Shown one piece after another: positions 7,590-16,095 of a stretch of DNA of 52,432 nt. The notes below the pieces were generated by a model that saw nothing but the letters and a program-made list of their open reading frames with translations, was not told the origin of the DNA and searched no databases. This DNA is from DATHXC01 sp041662005. Its GTDB lineage: Bacteria > Pseudomonadota > Gammaproteobacteria > Burkholderiales > Methylophilaceae. The translations under genes were made by a program, and so were the position numbers. Location: positions 1 to 52,432 of the forward strand of contig JBAZTJ010000002.1 of assembly GCA_041662005.1 (NCBI GenBank), in the 5' to 3' direction. Each line of letters starts with the position of its first letter. Within the stretch, counting starts at the first letter, position 1.

Positions 7590-10500
7590 ATGCTTGAACG
7601 CATTATCACCTGGTCGTTACGCAATGTTTTTCTGGTGCTGCTGGCGACCCTGTTCGTGGTCGGTGCTGGCGTATATTCCTTGCTCAAAACGCCGCTGGAT
7701 GCCATTCCTGATCTCTCCGATGCCCAGGTCATCATTTACACCGAGTACCCAGGGCAGGCGCCGCAGGTGGTGGAAGATCAGGTGACCTATCCGCTCACTA
7801 CTTCAATGCTGTCGGTACCAAAATCGAAAGTGGTGCGTGGCTTTTCATTTTTCGGCGCCAGTTTTGTTTATGTCATCTTTGAGGATGGTACGGATATTTA
7901 CTGGGCGCGATCCCGCGTGCTGGAGTATCTGAACGCAGTCACTGGCAAGCTTCCCAAAGGCGTGACACCGACGCTGGGACCTGATGCCACCGGTGTGGGT
8001 TGGGTTTACCAGTATGTGGTGCTAGCCAAGAACCATTCGCTGGAAGAGCTGCGGGCGATACAGGACTGGTATTTACGTTATCAGCTGACCAAGGTGCATG
8101 GTGTGGCTGAAGTTGCAAGCGTGGGCGGCTTCGTCAAGCAGTATCAGGTGGTGCTCGATCCGCGCAAGCTGCAGGCTTATGGCATCTCACCCACCCGCAT
8201 CACTCAGGTGATTCGCGACAGTAACCGTGATGTGGGTGGGCGCGTGGTGGAAATGACAGAGACCGAGTACATGGTACGTGGCAAGGGTTATCTGCGTGGT
8301 ATCGGTGATCTGGAAACCCTAGTGGTCAAGGCGGACAAGGGCACGCCGGTATTGCTGCGCGACGTTGCCAGGGTGGAGCTGGCACCCGACGAGCGGCGCG
8401 GCTTCACCGAGTTGGATGGCGAAGGGGAGGTCGTAGCTGGCATCGCCATGGCGCGCTATGGGCAAAATGCGCTCGAAGTCATCCAAAACATCAAGGACAA
8501 GTTAGCCGAAATCGCACCCGGTCTGCCTCAGGGCGTCACGGTGGAATCTGTTTATGATCGTTCCGACCTGATTAACCGAGCCATAGCCAACCTGAAATCG
8601 ACTCTGCTGGAGGAAAGCGTGGTGGTCGCTCTGGTTTGCGTGTTGTTCCTGATGCATGTGCGCAGCGCACTGGTGGCCATCGTCATGCTGCCGGTCGGGG
8701 TACTCATCTCTTTCATCCTCATGCATAGCCTGGGCCTTAACTCCAACATCATGAGCCTAGGCGGCATCGCCATTGCCATCGGCGCCATGGTCGATGCCGC
8801 GATAGTGATGATAGAGAATGCACATAAGCACATTGAGCGCGCACCGCCAGATGCACCGCGTACCCAACTGATGATAGATGCTTGCAAAGAGGTCGGCCCA
8901 GCATTGTTCTTCTCGCTGCTGATTATCACGGTTTCTTTCCTGCCAGTATTTACACTGGAAGCACAGGAAGGCCGACTCTTCCAGCCACTGGCCTTTACCA
9001 AAACCTTTTCCATGGCGGGGGCAGCGCTGCTTTCGGTGACACTGGTACCGGTGCTGATGCTGTTATTTGTACGTGGCAAAATCATGCCGGAACGCAAGAA
9101 CCCGATCAATCGCTTGCTGATCTGGCTGTACCGACCCATCATTGCCTGGGTAATGCGCTGGAAGAAGATCACGATACTGGCTGCACTGCTGGTGCTTGGC
9201 GTGTCCATCTACCCGCTGACTAAACTCGGCAGCGAGTTTATGCCGACCCTCAACGAAGGCACTTTGCTGTTTATGCCGGCTACCTTGCCGGGGCTATCGG
9301 TGACCAAGGCAGCAGAAATCATGCAGACCCAGGACAAGATCATCAAGCGTTTCCCCGAGGTTGCTTCGGTGTTTGGTAAAGCTGGCCGTGCCAATACCGC
9401 CACCGACCCGGCTCCCCTGGAGATGTTTGAAACGGTGATTAACCTCAAGCCTGAGAGCGAATGGCGAACAGGCATGAATATAGACAAGTTGATTGCCGAG
9501 ATGGATCAAGCGCTACAGATACCTGGCGTGAGCAATGCCTGGACCATGCCGATCAAGGCGCGTATTGATATACTATCCACCGGCATTCGCACGCCAATCG
9601 GCATCAAGGTATTCGGCAAGGATCTGGGTGAAATGGAAAAGCTGGCCAGAGAAATTGAAGCTGTGGTCAAGCGTGTGCCGGGCACCACCAGCGCCTACGC
9701 CGAGCGCATTACCGGCGGCTTTTATCTTGTCATAGAACCAGACAGACAGGCGCTGGCGCGCTATGGGCTGGCGATTGGTGATCTGCAGGAGGTCATCTCC
9801 AGCGCGCTTGGTGGTGAAATGATCACAACTACGGTAGAAGGGCGCGAGCGCTTTGGTGTCATTACGCGCTATCCGCGCGAACTGCGTTCAGACCCGGATA
9901 CCATTGCCCGACAAGTGCTGGTGCCGACCATGGGTGGCGCACTTATCCCGCTTGGGCAACTGGCGCGCATCTCCCTTGAGAAAGGGCCGCCCAGCATACG
10001 TACTGAGAATGCTTTGCTGTCTGCTTATATCTTTGTGGATATTCGCGGACGTGATATTGGCAGCTACGTAGCAGATGCGCAGCAGGCCGTGCGCGAACAG
10101 GTCAAATTCCAACCTGGCTATTACGTCACCTGGAGCGGGCAGTTCGAATACATGGAACGTGCCAAGGAACGCCTCAAAATTGTGGTTCCGCTTACGCTGC
10201 TGATTATCTTCCTGTTACTGTATCTAAACTTCCGGCGGATGACGGAAACACTGATCGTCATGTTATCCGTGCCTTTCTCGCTAGTGGGCGGTATCTGGCT
10301 GATGTACTTGCTGGGCTACAACATGAGCGTAGCAGTGGCGGTCGGCTTCATTGCTCTAGCCGGGGTGGCCGCGGAAACCGGCGTCATCATGCTGATTTAT
10401 CTCGATCACGCCTACAAGGCACTCAAAACACAGCGGGATAATGAAGGCAAGCCATTCGGCGTGGCCGATCTTTACGCAGCAGTGATGGAAGGGGCGGTCG

Positions 10501-10721
10501 AGCGTGTGCGACCCAAAATGATGACAGTGGTAGCCATCATGGCAGGTCTGCTACCCATCATGTGGAGCAACGGCACCGGCTCTGAGGTGATGCGACGTAT
10601 TGCCGCGCCCATGGTGGGTGGGATGGTGTCTTCCACCGTGCTGACTTTAATCGTGATTCCGGCCATATATGCGCTGGTTAAACAAATAACACTCGATAAA
10701 AATGGAGACATTCATGCCTGA
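7590..10721 (+). CDS. cusA: CusA-like heavy-metal efflux RND transporter
   Basis: Inner-membrane proton-driven pump of 1043 residues, the normal HME-RND length. It begins MLERIITWSLRNVF as in CusA/SilA. Visible family marks are the TM4 proton-relay stretch GAMVDAAIVMIENAHKH, the Met-rich porter segments, and the C-terminal TM block with GVAAETGVIMLIYLDHAY. It expels Cu(I)/Ag(I) from periplasm (and perhaps cytoplasm) through CusC. It begins 1 base after cusB and overlaps the next gene by 8 bases (ATGCCTGA). Copper/silver rather than Zn specificity is inferred from CusF, the CusB domains and the copA neighbour. Confidence 0.93.
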   Translation: MLERIITWSLRNVFLVLLATLFVVGAGVYSLLKTPLDAIPDLSDAQVIIYTEYPGQAPQVVEDQVTYPLTTSMLSVPKSKVVRGFSFFGASFVYVIFEDGTDIYWARSRVLEYLNAVTGKLPKGVTPTLGPDATGVGWVYQYVVLAKNHSLEELRAIQDWYLRYQLTKVHGVAEVASVGGFVKQYQVVLDPRKLQAYGISPTRITQVIRDSNRDVGGRVVEMTETEYMVRGKGYLRGIGDLETLVVKADKGTPVLLRDVARVELAPDERRGFTELDGEGEVVAGIAMARYGQNALEVIQNIKDKLAEIAPGLPQGVTVESVYDRSDLINRAIANLKSTLLEESVVVALVCVLFLMHVRSALVAIVMLPVGVLISFILMHSLGLNSNIMSLGGIAIAIGAMVDAAIVMIENAHKHIERAPPDAPRTQLMIDACKEVGPALFFSLLIITVSFLPVFTLEAQEGRLFQPLAFTKTFSMAGAALLSVTLVPVLMLLFVRGKIMPERKNPINRLLIWLYRPIIAWVMRWKKITILAALLVLGVSIYPLTKLGSEFMPTLNEGTLLFMPATLPGLSVTKAAEIMQTQDKIIKRFPEVASVFGKAGRANTATDPAPLEMFETVINLKPESEWRTGMNIDKLIAEMDQALQIPGVSNAWTMPIKARIDILSTGIRTPIGIKVFGKDLGEMEKLAREIEAVVKRVPGTTSAYAERITGGFYLVIEPDRQALARYGLAIGDLQEVISSALGGEMITTTVEGRERFGVITRYPRELRSDPDTIARQVLVPTMGGALIPLGQLARISLEKGPPSIRTENALLSAYIFVDIRGRDIGSYVADAQQAVREQVKFQPGYYVTWSGQFEYMERAKERLKIVVPLTLLIIFLLLYLNFRRMTETLIVMLSVPFSLVGGIWLMYLLGYNMSVAVAVGFIALAGVAAETGVIMLIYLDHAYKALKTQRDNEGKPFGVADLYAAVMEGAVERVRPKMMTVVAIMAGLLPIMWSNGTGSEVMRRIAAPMVGGMVSSTVLTLIVIPAIYALVKQITLDKNGDIHA

Positions 10722-11262
10722 AATTATCCCTAACCTGCATCCATTGCTGGTGCATTTTCCCATTGCACTGATTAGCGTTTCAGCGCTCTTCCACTTAGCA
10801 GCCATCGCCACACGGGGGAACCCTAGATGTGAGGTACATTGCAACATTCTGGCTCATACTACCTTGTGGTTGGGCGCGCTGGCGGTGATACCGGCTGCGA
10901 TTTTTGGCTGGCTGGCATTCAATAGCGTAAACCATGATGAGGCCGGGCACGCCGCCATGCTGATTCACCGTGCCTGGGCACTTGGAACGTTAGGGTTGTT
11001 GGCGGTTGTAGCCGGTTGGGATGCCTGGCGCAACAAAGTGGATGCTACACCAGTATGGTGGTTTACCGGCCTGGTGATGATTGCATGGGGCATGGTGGCT
11101 GCCACAGCCTGGCATGGTGGAGAGCTGGTATACCGGCATGGGCTAGGCGTGCTGTCGTTGCCCGTAGTGGAAACCGACCACGAACATGGGGCTATGCCGG
11201 AGGATGGTGAACACACGCATGCGGAGGGAGTGCCCGAGGATAAGGTGTACGGCCATCAATAA
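10714..11262 (+). CDS. DUF2231-type membrane protein
   Basis: About 182 residues with four hydrophobic segments (LHPLLVHFPIALISVSALFH at the N-terminus, then ~50-70, ~90-110, ~120-140) and a His-rich C-terminal tail (DHEHGAMPEDGEHTHAEG). The opening HPLLVHFPIAL motif is the hallmark of DUF2231. The ATG at 10714 follows GGAGA at a good distance and overlaps the cusA stop; an upstream ATG at 10702 is less likely. Function is unknown. The family often neighbours copper and redox genes, and the His-rich tail suggests metal contact. Confidence 0.7.
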   Translation: MPEIIPNLHPLLVHFPIALISVSALFHLAAIATRGNPRCEVHCNILAHTTLWLGALAVIPAAIFGWLAFNSVNHDEAGHAAMLIHRAWALGTLGLLAVVAGWDAWRNKVDATPVWWFTGLVMIAWGMVAATAWHGGELVYRHGLGVLSLPVVETDHEHGAMPEDGEHTHAEGVPEDKVYGHQ

Positions 11263-11300
11263 CCAAGTTTTTTTACTAACCCTATGAAATGGAGATCATC

Positions 11301-11558
11301 ATGAACACTGTAATTTTTAAAGTAACTGGAATGACCTGCGGCGGTTGCGTCAATAGTGTCAAGAAGGCATTGAAAGCGCGCGATGGCGTTAGTGAGGTTG
11401 AAGTGGAGCTTTCGACTGGAGCAACTACCGTGCATTTCGACGAGCAATTAGCCTCACCAGACCAGTTGAAATTGGCAATAACAGACGCTGGCTATGGTGT
11501 GGACGACTCTGGTGCTGCTCAGAAACCCCAAGCTAAGGGCGGCTGCTGTTGCGGATAG
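11301..11558 (+). CDS. copZ: CopZ-like copper chaperone (HMA domain)
   Basis: About 85 residues: an HMA ferredoxin-like fold with GMTCGGCVNSVKKAL, the Cu(I)-binding MxCxxC loop, followed by a short linker and a Cys-rich tail GGCCCG, an extra possible Cu(I) site absent from ordinary CopZ. The start at 11301 is chosen because GGAG lies 6 bases upstream; the ATG at 11289 overlaps that site. It would carry cytosolic Cu(I) to the adjacent CopA. A paralogue with the same Cys tail lies at 21135-21389. Confidence 0.88.
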   Translation: MNTVIFKVTGMTCGGCVNSVKKALKARDGVSEVEVELSTGATTVHFDEQLASPDQLKLAITDAGYGVDDSGAAQKPQAKGGCCCG

Positions 11559-11589
11559 GTAATGTCGAAATTACAAGGAGTAGAATCGC

Positions 11590-13935
11590 ATGAATCATCA
11601 ACAATCTGAGGTCGAGACACTAAAAGACCCTGTGTGCGGCATGCAGGTAACGAATCAGTCGCCGCATGTATTCAGCCATAAAGGGCATCAGCATTATTTT
11701 TGCAGCGCCGACTGTCTGGCCAAGTTCACAGCCAACCCGGCTCAATACATGCCTGCTGCTCCATCGACGATCCCATCCGAAAATATTGCTGCATCAAGCA
11801 CGGCTAAGGCATCGACTGCAGACGACCTTATTGCCACTGGGACTGTTTACACCTGCCCTATGCATCCTGAGGTAAGGCAAAATAAACCGGGTGTGTGCCC
11901 TAAATGCGGGATGACGCTGGAACCCGAGATGCCATCTCTCGATGAAGGCGAGAGTCCTGAACTATTAGACTTTCGGCGACGCTTTATCTGGACCTTGCCG
12001 CTGACAGTCATTGCTACCTTGCTTGCAATGTTTGGTCACCGTTTTGATTTGTTCAGTATGGCAACACAAAGCTGGATTGAACTCTTTCTGTCTCTGCCCA
12101 TTGTGCTTTGGGCGGGCTGGCCATTTTTTGTGCGTGGTTTTCAATCAGTGGTAAATCGCAATCCGAATATGTGGACGCTGATTGGATTAGGCACGGCAGC
12201 AGCCTTTATTTACAGCGTAGTCGCGACCATTTTCCCTCAGGTATTTCCTGAGTCGTTTATGGAAATGGGCCGGGTGTCGGTTTATTTTGAGGCTGCAGCA
12301 GTCATCATTTCACTTACCTTACTTGGGCAGATTCTTGAACTCAAGGCGCGCTCACAAACTTCCGCTGCAATTAAATCGTTGCTGGGATTGGCACCAAAAA
12401 CTGCTCGCCGGATTAATGCCGATGGCCTGGAGGAAGATGTTCCACTGACCCATGTGCATGTCGGGGACAAGCTGCGTGTGCGTCCCGGTGAAAAGGTGCC
12501 GGTTGATGGCGAGGTGGTGGAGGGCAGCAGCGCTGTGGATGAATCCATGCTCACTGGCGAACCGATGCCTGTTACGAAAAACATTGGGGATAAGCTGATT
12601 GGGGCAACGCTTAATACGAATGGCGCTATGGTGATGCTCTCGGAAAAAGTCGGGGCGCAAACCGTCCTGGCTAGCATTGTGCAGATGGTACTGCGAGCGC
12701 AACGCTCAAAAGCCCCTATGCAGCGCATGGCAGATCAGGTGGCTGGATATTTCGTTATTTGCGTAATCGCTATCGCACTACTCACTTTCTTCGTTTGGGG
12801 GGTTGTTGGCCCGGAGCCAAGCTGGGTCTACGGTTTAATTAATGCCGTGGCCGTGCTTATTATTGCTTGCCCTTGCGCACTGGGGTTGGCTACGCCGATG
12901 TCTATCATGGTGGCCACCGGGAAAGCGGCAACGCAAGGCGTGCTATTCCGCGATGCCGCAGCTATTGAGAACTTTCGCAAGGTGGATACCTTGATTGTAG
13001 ATAAGACCGGGACACTCACTGAAGGTAAACCCCGATTTAATCAGGTTGTTGCATCAGCAGGTTTTACCGAGGACGAGGTATTACGCCTAGCGGCAAGCTT
13101 GGATCAGGGGAGTGAACATCCGTTAGCGGATGCCATTGTTAAGGCAGCGCTGGAACGTGGCTTAGCACTTGATAAGGCTAACGACTTTGAGTCCAGTACA
13201 GGTATTGGTGTGCGTGGCAACGTGGGTGGCAAACAACTGGCATTAGGAAACACCGCGCTGATGACACAGACTCATGTTCAGATCGAGGCATTACAAACTC
13301 AGGCAGAAGCACTACGCGGGACTGGAGCCAGTGTGATGTATCTAGCGGTCGATGGTCACGCAGCGGGCTTGCTGTCGGTGTCAGACCCCATTAAGGAGAG
13401 CTCGGCCGAGGCGCTGGCAACTTTAAAATCCTCCGGCATGCGTGTGATCATGGCCACTGGGGATGGACTGATAACGGCAAAGTCAGTCGCTGATAAATTA
13501 GGAATAGTTGAGGTTTATGGTGAAGTTAAACCCGCCGACAAACTGGCGTTAGTTGAAAGGTTGCAAAGTGAAGGGCGTATTGTTGCCATGGCGGGTGATG
13601 GCATTAACGATGCGCCAGCACTCGCCAAAGCTGACGTAGGCGTTGCGATGGGCACCGGTACCGACGTAGCAATGAATAGTGCACAAGTAACACTGGTCAA
13701 AGGCGATTTGCGTGGCATAGCACAAGCGCGGGCAATCTCTGAACAAACCATTGCCAACATGAAACAAAACCTGGGCTTTGCTTTTGTATATAACGCCCTC
13801 GGAGTACCGCTGGCTGCAGGCGTGCTATATCCGCTTACAGGGTGGTTGTTATCACCAATGATCGCTGCATTAGCCATGAGCTTGAGCTCGGTATCTGTGG
13901 TGACTAATGCATTGCGACTCAGGCGCAAGGGATGA
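11590..13935 (+). CDS. copA: Cu(I)-exporting P1B-type ATPase with YHS and heavy-metal-binding N-terminal domains
   Basis: 781 residues. N-terminus: a YHS domain (DPVCGMQV...YFCSADCLAKF, about 12-52), a linker, then a heavy-metal-binding domain (YTCPMHPEV...CPKCGMTLEPEM, about 87-114), replacing the usual HMA domain. The P1B core has the TM6 metal site CPC at 427-429, phosphorylation Asp471 in DKTGTLTEGK, an HP motif in SEHPLADAI, and the TM7/TM8 Cu(I) signatures YN and MSLSS near the C-terminus. It pumps Cu(I) from cytoplasm to periplasm, where CusF/CusCBA take over. Transcribed with the chaperone 31 bases upstream; AAGGAG ribosome site. Confidence 0.93.
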   Translation: MNHQQSEVETLKDPVCGMQVTNQSPHVFSHKGHQHYFCSADCLAKFTANPAQYMPAAPSTIPSENIAASSTAKASTADDLIATGTVYTCPMHPEVRQNKPGVCPKCGMTLEPEMPSLDEGESPELLDFRRRFIWTLPLTVIATLLAMFGHRFDLFSMATQSWIELFLSLPIVLWAGWPFFVRGFQSVVNRNPNMWTLIGLGTAAAFIYSVVATIFPQVFPESFMEMGRVSVYFEAAAVIISLTLLGQILELKARSQTSAAIKSLLGLAPKTARRINADGLEEDVPLTHVHVGDKLRVRPGEKVPVDGEVVEGSSAVDESMLTGEPMPVTKNIGDKLIGATLNTNGAMVMLSEKVGAQTVLASIVQMVLRAQRSKAPMQRMADQVAGYFVICVIAIALLTFFVWGVVGPEPSWVYGLINAVAVLIIACPCALGLATPMSIMVATGKAATQGVLFRDAAAIENFRKVDTLIVDKTGTLTEGKPRFNQVVASAGFTEDEVLRLAASLDQGSEHPLADAIVKAALERGLALDKANDFESSTGIGVRGNVGGKQLALGNTALMTQTHVQIEALQTQAEALRGTGASVMYLAVDGHAAGLLSVSDPIKESSAEALATLKSSGMRVIMATGDGLITAKSVADKLGIVEVYGEVKPADKLALVERLQSEGRIVAMAGDGINDAPALAKADVGVAMGTGTDVAMNSAQVTLVKGDLRGIAQARAISEQTIANMKQNLGFAFVYNALGVPLAAGVLYPLTGWLLSPMIAALAMSLSSVSVVTNALRLRRKG

Positions 13936-14016
13936 TTTACATTACATCCGCGATATGAGTTCAGGCCGTAAATCAGGCTTTTTTTGCTGTTAATCAAGAG
14001 TAAAGGGTGAACGAAC

Positions 14017-14250
14017 ATGATTGATGAAAACGAAATGCCGCACATATCCAAAGGCAGGTGGGTGTTTTATGGGTTTCTGGCGATTGCGATTTTTCTGCTA
14101 TTTACAGAGCATCGCGCCCATGTGCTAGGCGTCCTGCCTTACCTGTTTTTGCTGGCTTGCCCGTTGATGCATTTATTCATGCATCACGGTCATGGTAGTC
14201 ATGCAAGTCACGACCATAACTCTGATAGCCACGAAGGGGGAAGGAAATGA
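14017..14250 (+). CDS. DUF2933 small membrane protein
   Basis: 77 residues with two membrane segments (WVFYGFLAIAIFLLF and LPYLFLLACPLMHLFMH) joined by TEHRAHVLG, and a His-rich tail (HHGHGSHASHDHNSDSHEGG). This matches the DUF2933 pattern seen in copper-resistance neighbourhoods. It has AAGGGTGA upstream of the ATG, and its last codons overlap the next gene by 4 bases (ATGA). A paralogue stands in the same ATGA coupling at 20751-21047. A metal-binding membrane partner of the methyltransferase-like protein is inferred; no activity is known. Confidence 0.72.
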   Translation: MIDENEMPHISKGRWVFYGFLAIAIFLLFTEHRAHVLGVLPYLFLLACPLMHLFMHHGHGSHASHDHNSDSHEGGRK

Positions 14251-14879
14251 ACACATCCTCTCAAGGTTATGGACTCTGGTCGCTGGTGATTATCAATTCC
14301 CTGGTATTCATTATCTTTGCCTTCAGTTTTGCCAAGCCGCAAAGCAAGCGAGACTGGCGCTCATTTGGTGCTTTCTCAGCCTTTATCGTGGCGCTTTTTA
14401 CCGAGATGTATGGATTTCCTCTTACTATTTACCTTCTTTCAGGCTGGCTTACCAAATATATCCCCGGTATTGATCTGCTGTCACACGATGCAGGTCACTT
14501 ACTGGAAGATATGTTCGGCTGGGGAGGAAATCCGCATTTTGGCCCATTTCATATGTTAAGTAACATCTTGATCATTGCCGGATTCTTTTTGTTGTCCAGC
14601 GCATGGAGAGTGCTATATGTTGCGCAACGTAGACATACACTTGCGACAAAAGGGCCATATTCAAAAATACGTCATCCGCAATATGTAGGGTTTGTGATGA
14701 TCATGTTCGGCTTTCTGCTTCAATGGCCAACCATCATCACAGTGCTTATGTTTCCAATTTTGCTTTACATGTATTTCAGATTGGCACGTATCGAAGAAAG
14801 GGAATCCCATGCTCAATTTGGTGATGAATACTCTCGATATGAAAAGCTAACTCCTGCATTCTTTCCAAGAATTGGATGA
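14247..14879 (+). CDS. Isoprenylcysteine/phospholipid methyltransferase-like integral membrane protein
   Basis: 210 residues with about five membrane segments and the C-terminal SAM-binding signature of the ICMT/PEMT superfamily: GPYSKIRHPQYVGFV, followed by ARIEERESHAQFGDEYSRYE. The family methylates lipids or prenyl-cysteine; bacterial members in copper operons have no assigned substrate. The N-terminal half (GYGLWSLVIINSLVFIIFAF; KPQSKRDWRSFGAF) is shared with the paralogue at 20089-20754. It is coupled to DUF2933 and ends the first copper block. Confidence 0.72.
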   Translation: MNTSSQGYGLWSLVIINSLVFIIFAFSFAKPQSKRDWRSFGAFSAFIVALFTEMYGFPLTIYLLSGWLTKYIPGIDLLSHDAGHLLEDMFGWGGNPHFGPFHMLSNILIIAGFFLLSSAWRVLYVAQRRHTLATKGPYSKIRHPQYVGFVMIMFGFLLQWPTIITVLMFPILLYMYFRLARIEERESHAQFGDEYSRYEKLTPAFFPRIG

Positions 14880-14935
14880 AACTGATTGATTAGGATAGTT
14901 GAGGTGAAATTAACTACTTTTTTGCTGAAGCAGCC

Positions 14936-14953
14936 AGCTCATCAGAATGAGCT
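14936..14953. other. Small inverted repeat after the copper operon
   Basis: AGCTCAT / ATGAGCT with a 4-base loop, 57 bases after the methyltransferase stop. It has no T-run, so it is at best a weak terminator. The remaining 14880-15101 shows no gene. Confidence 0.35.
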
Positions 14954-15101
14954 ATGGAATTTTAGGTGGGAGCTTCAATTCACAGAAAGAATTGTTAGTT
15001 GATTATGTCCGCTTTGGGTCGATAGCGGCCATCATTATTCAAATTGCATTCGCTCAATAGCTAACACTATTCATTAGCGTTGTTATTACTTAATTCACCC
15101 C

Positions 15102-15111
15102 NNNNNNNNNN
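15102..15111. other. Assembly gap (10 N)
   Basis: Ten ambiguous bases mark a scaffold join. The base after the gap begins the 3' end of an IS30-type element, so the break was most likely caused by a multicopy insertion sequence. Order and distance across this point are less secure than elsewhere. Confidence 0.98.
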
Positions 15112-15487
15112 GATTTCAACCGGTCGCTGCAACACATGCATTAAATCGTGTGGCGGGAGTTTCATAGTTTAATGTTTTTCTGGGACGTTCGTTCAACTCA
15201 CGTGCAATCGCATTGAGCTTCGCCTGAGAGTGCACCGATAAGTCAGTCCCTGCAGGTAATACTGCCTGAGTAACCGGTTGGTATCCCTCGTAAAGCGCAG
15301 ATGCTCAGCCAGTTCCTTGCCTTGATCCCAGGTCAGTGACTGGTATAACTCAGCAGGTAACTGCTTCGACTGTTTGATCAAAGCTGTCACGACACTCTCA
15401 GAATCCTTACTCTTCACTTTGAGCAGCATCACATAGCGGGTATGACGTTCAACCAGTGTCGCAATATAGCTGTTCTTTGAGGCCGCA
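15112..15487 (-). mobile_element. IS30-family transposase remnant, internally deleted and frameshifted
   Basis: Read on minus from about 15486: KNSYIATLVERHTRYVMLLK..., then SLTWDQGKELAEHLRFT, the IS30 DDE core around the second catalytic Asp. It then jumps from RFT directly to NTNRLLRQY-like sequence, losing about 25 residues that normally include DPQSPWQRG and the last catalytic region. After a frameshift near 15240, the other frame gives ERPRKTLNYETPATRFNACV, the family's C-terminus. The N-terminal half is missing at the junction with the IS1595 piece. Not functional. Confidence 0.8.
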
Positions 15488-16095
15488 ATGTTGTTGTTTT
15501 ACAAGAAAATCAGGCAAGTCATTAGTCATCATATAGTGTTGCAAGCAGCAGAAATGTTTGATGGCGCGGTCGAGTTGGATGAGAGCTATTTTGGAGGTGC
15601 TCGCAAAGGCAAACGGGGGCGAGGCGCTGCTGGCAAGGTCGTGGTGTTTGGCATCTTGAAGCGTGGTGGCAAGGTATTCCCAATGTGGTGAACGACACCA
15701 AGACAGAAACTTTGCTACCGCTGATTACAAGGAAGGTAGCGCTTGACAGCATTGTTTACACAGACTGCTACAGAAGTTATAACGCGCTGGATGTGAGTGA
15801 TTTCCACCATCACCGGATTAACCACTCAGCACTATTTGCAACAGGCAAGAAACACATCAATGGCATCGAGAACTTCTGGAACCAGGCCAAGCGTGTATTA
15901 AGGAAATACAATGGTATGCCCAAAGAATCGTTCCCATTATTCCTCAAAGAATGTGAGTTCAGATTTAATTACGGAACCCCCAAACAACAACTGAAAATAC
16001 TCAGTGAGCATGCCACTTCTTTGAGCAATGGATTAGAAAAGACAGAGTTCACTACACTGAATTTCGAGATCATCGGGTTACCTCGGGACTGGTAG
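15488..16095 (+). mobile_element. IS1595-family transposase remnant, 5'-truncated and frameshifted
   Basis: Two frames join into one transposase: 15488-15691 gives FYKKIRQVI and MFDGAVELDESYFGGARKGKRGRG..., and the frame leading into 15685-16095 gives NVVNDTKTETLLPLITRKVA, TDCYRSYNAL, HINGIENFWNQAKRVLRKYN and ECEFRFNYG. This is the ISXO2-like DDE domain with DESYFGG, TDCYRSY and the IENFW region. A single-base loss near 15680 separates the frames. The first ~80-100 residues (Zn-ribbon and HTH) are absent, cut at the IS30 remnant. The 3' end overlaps the end of the convergent MFS gene. Confidence 0.82.

Noticed and set aside
10702..10713. Upstream ATG for the DUF2231 gene
   Set aside because: It overlaps the GGAGA ribosome site that fits the ATG at 10714.
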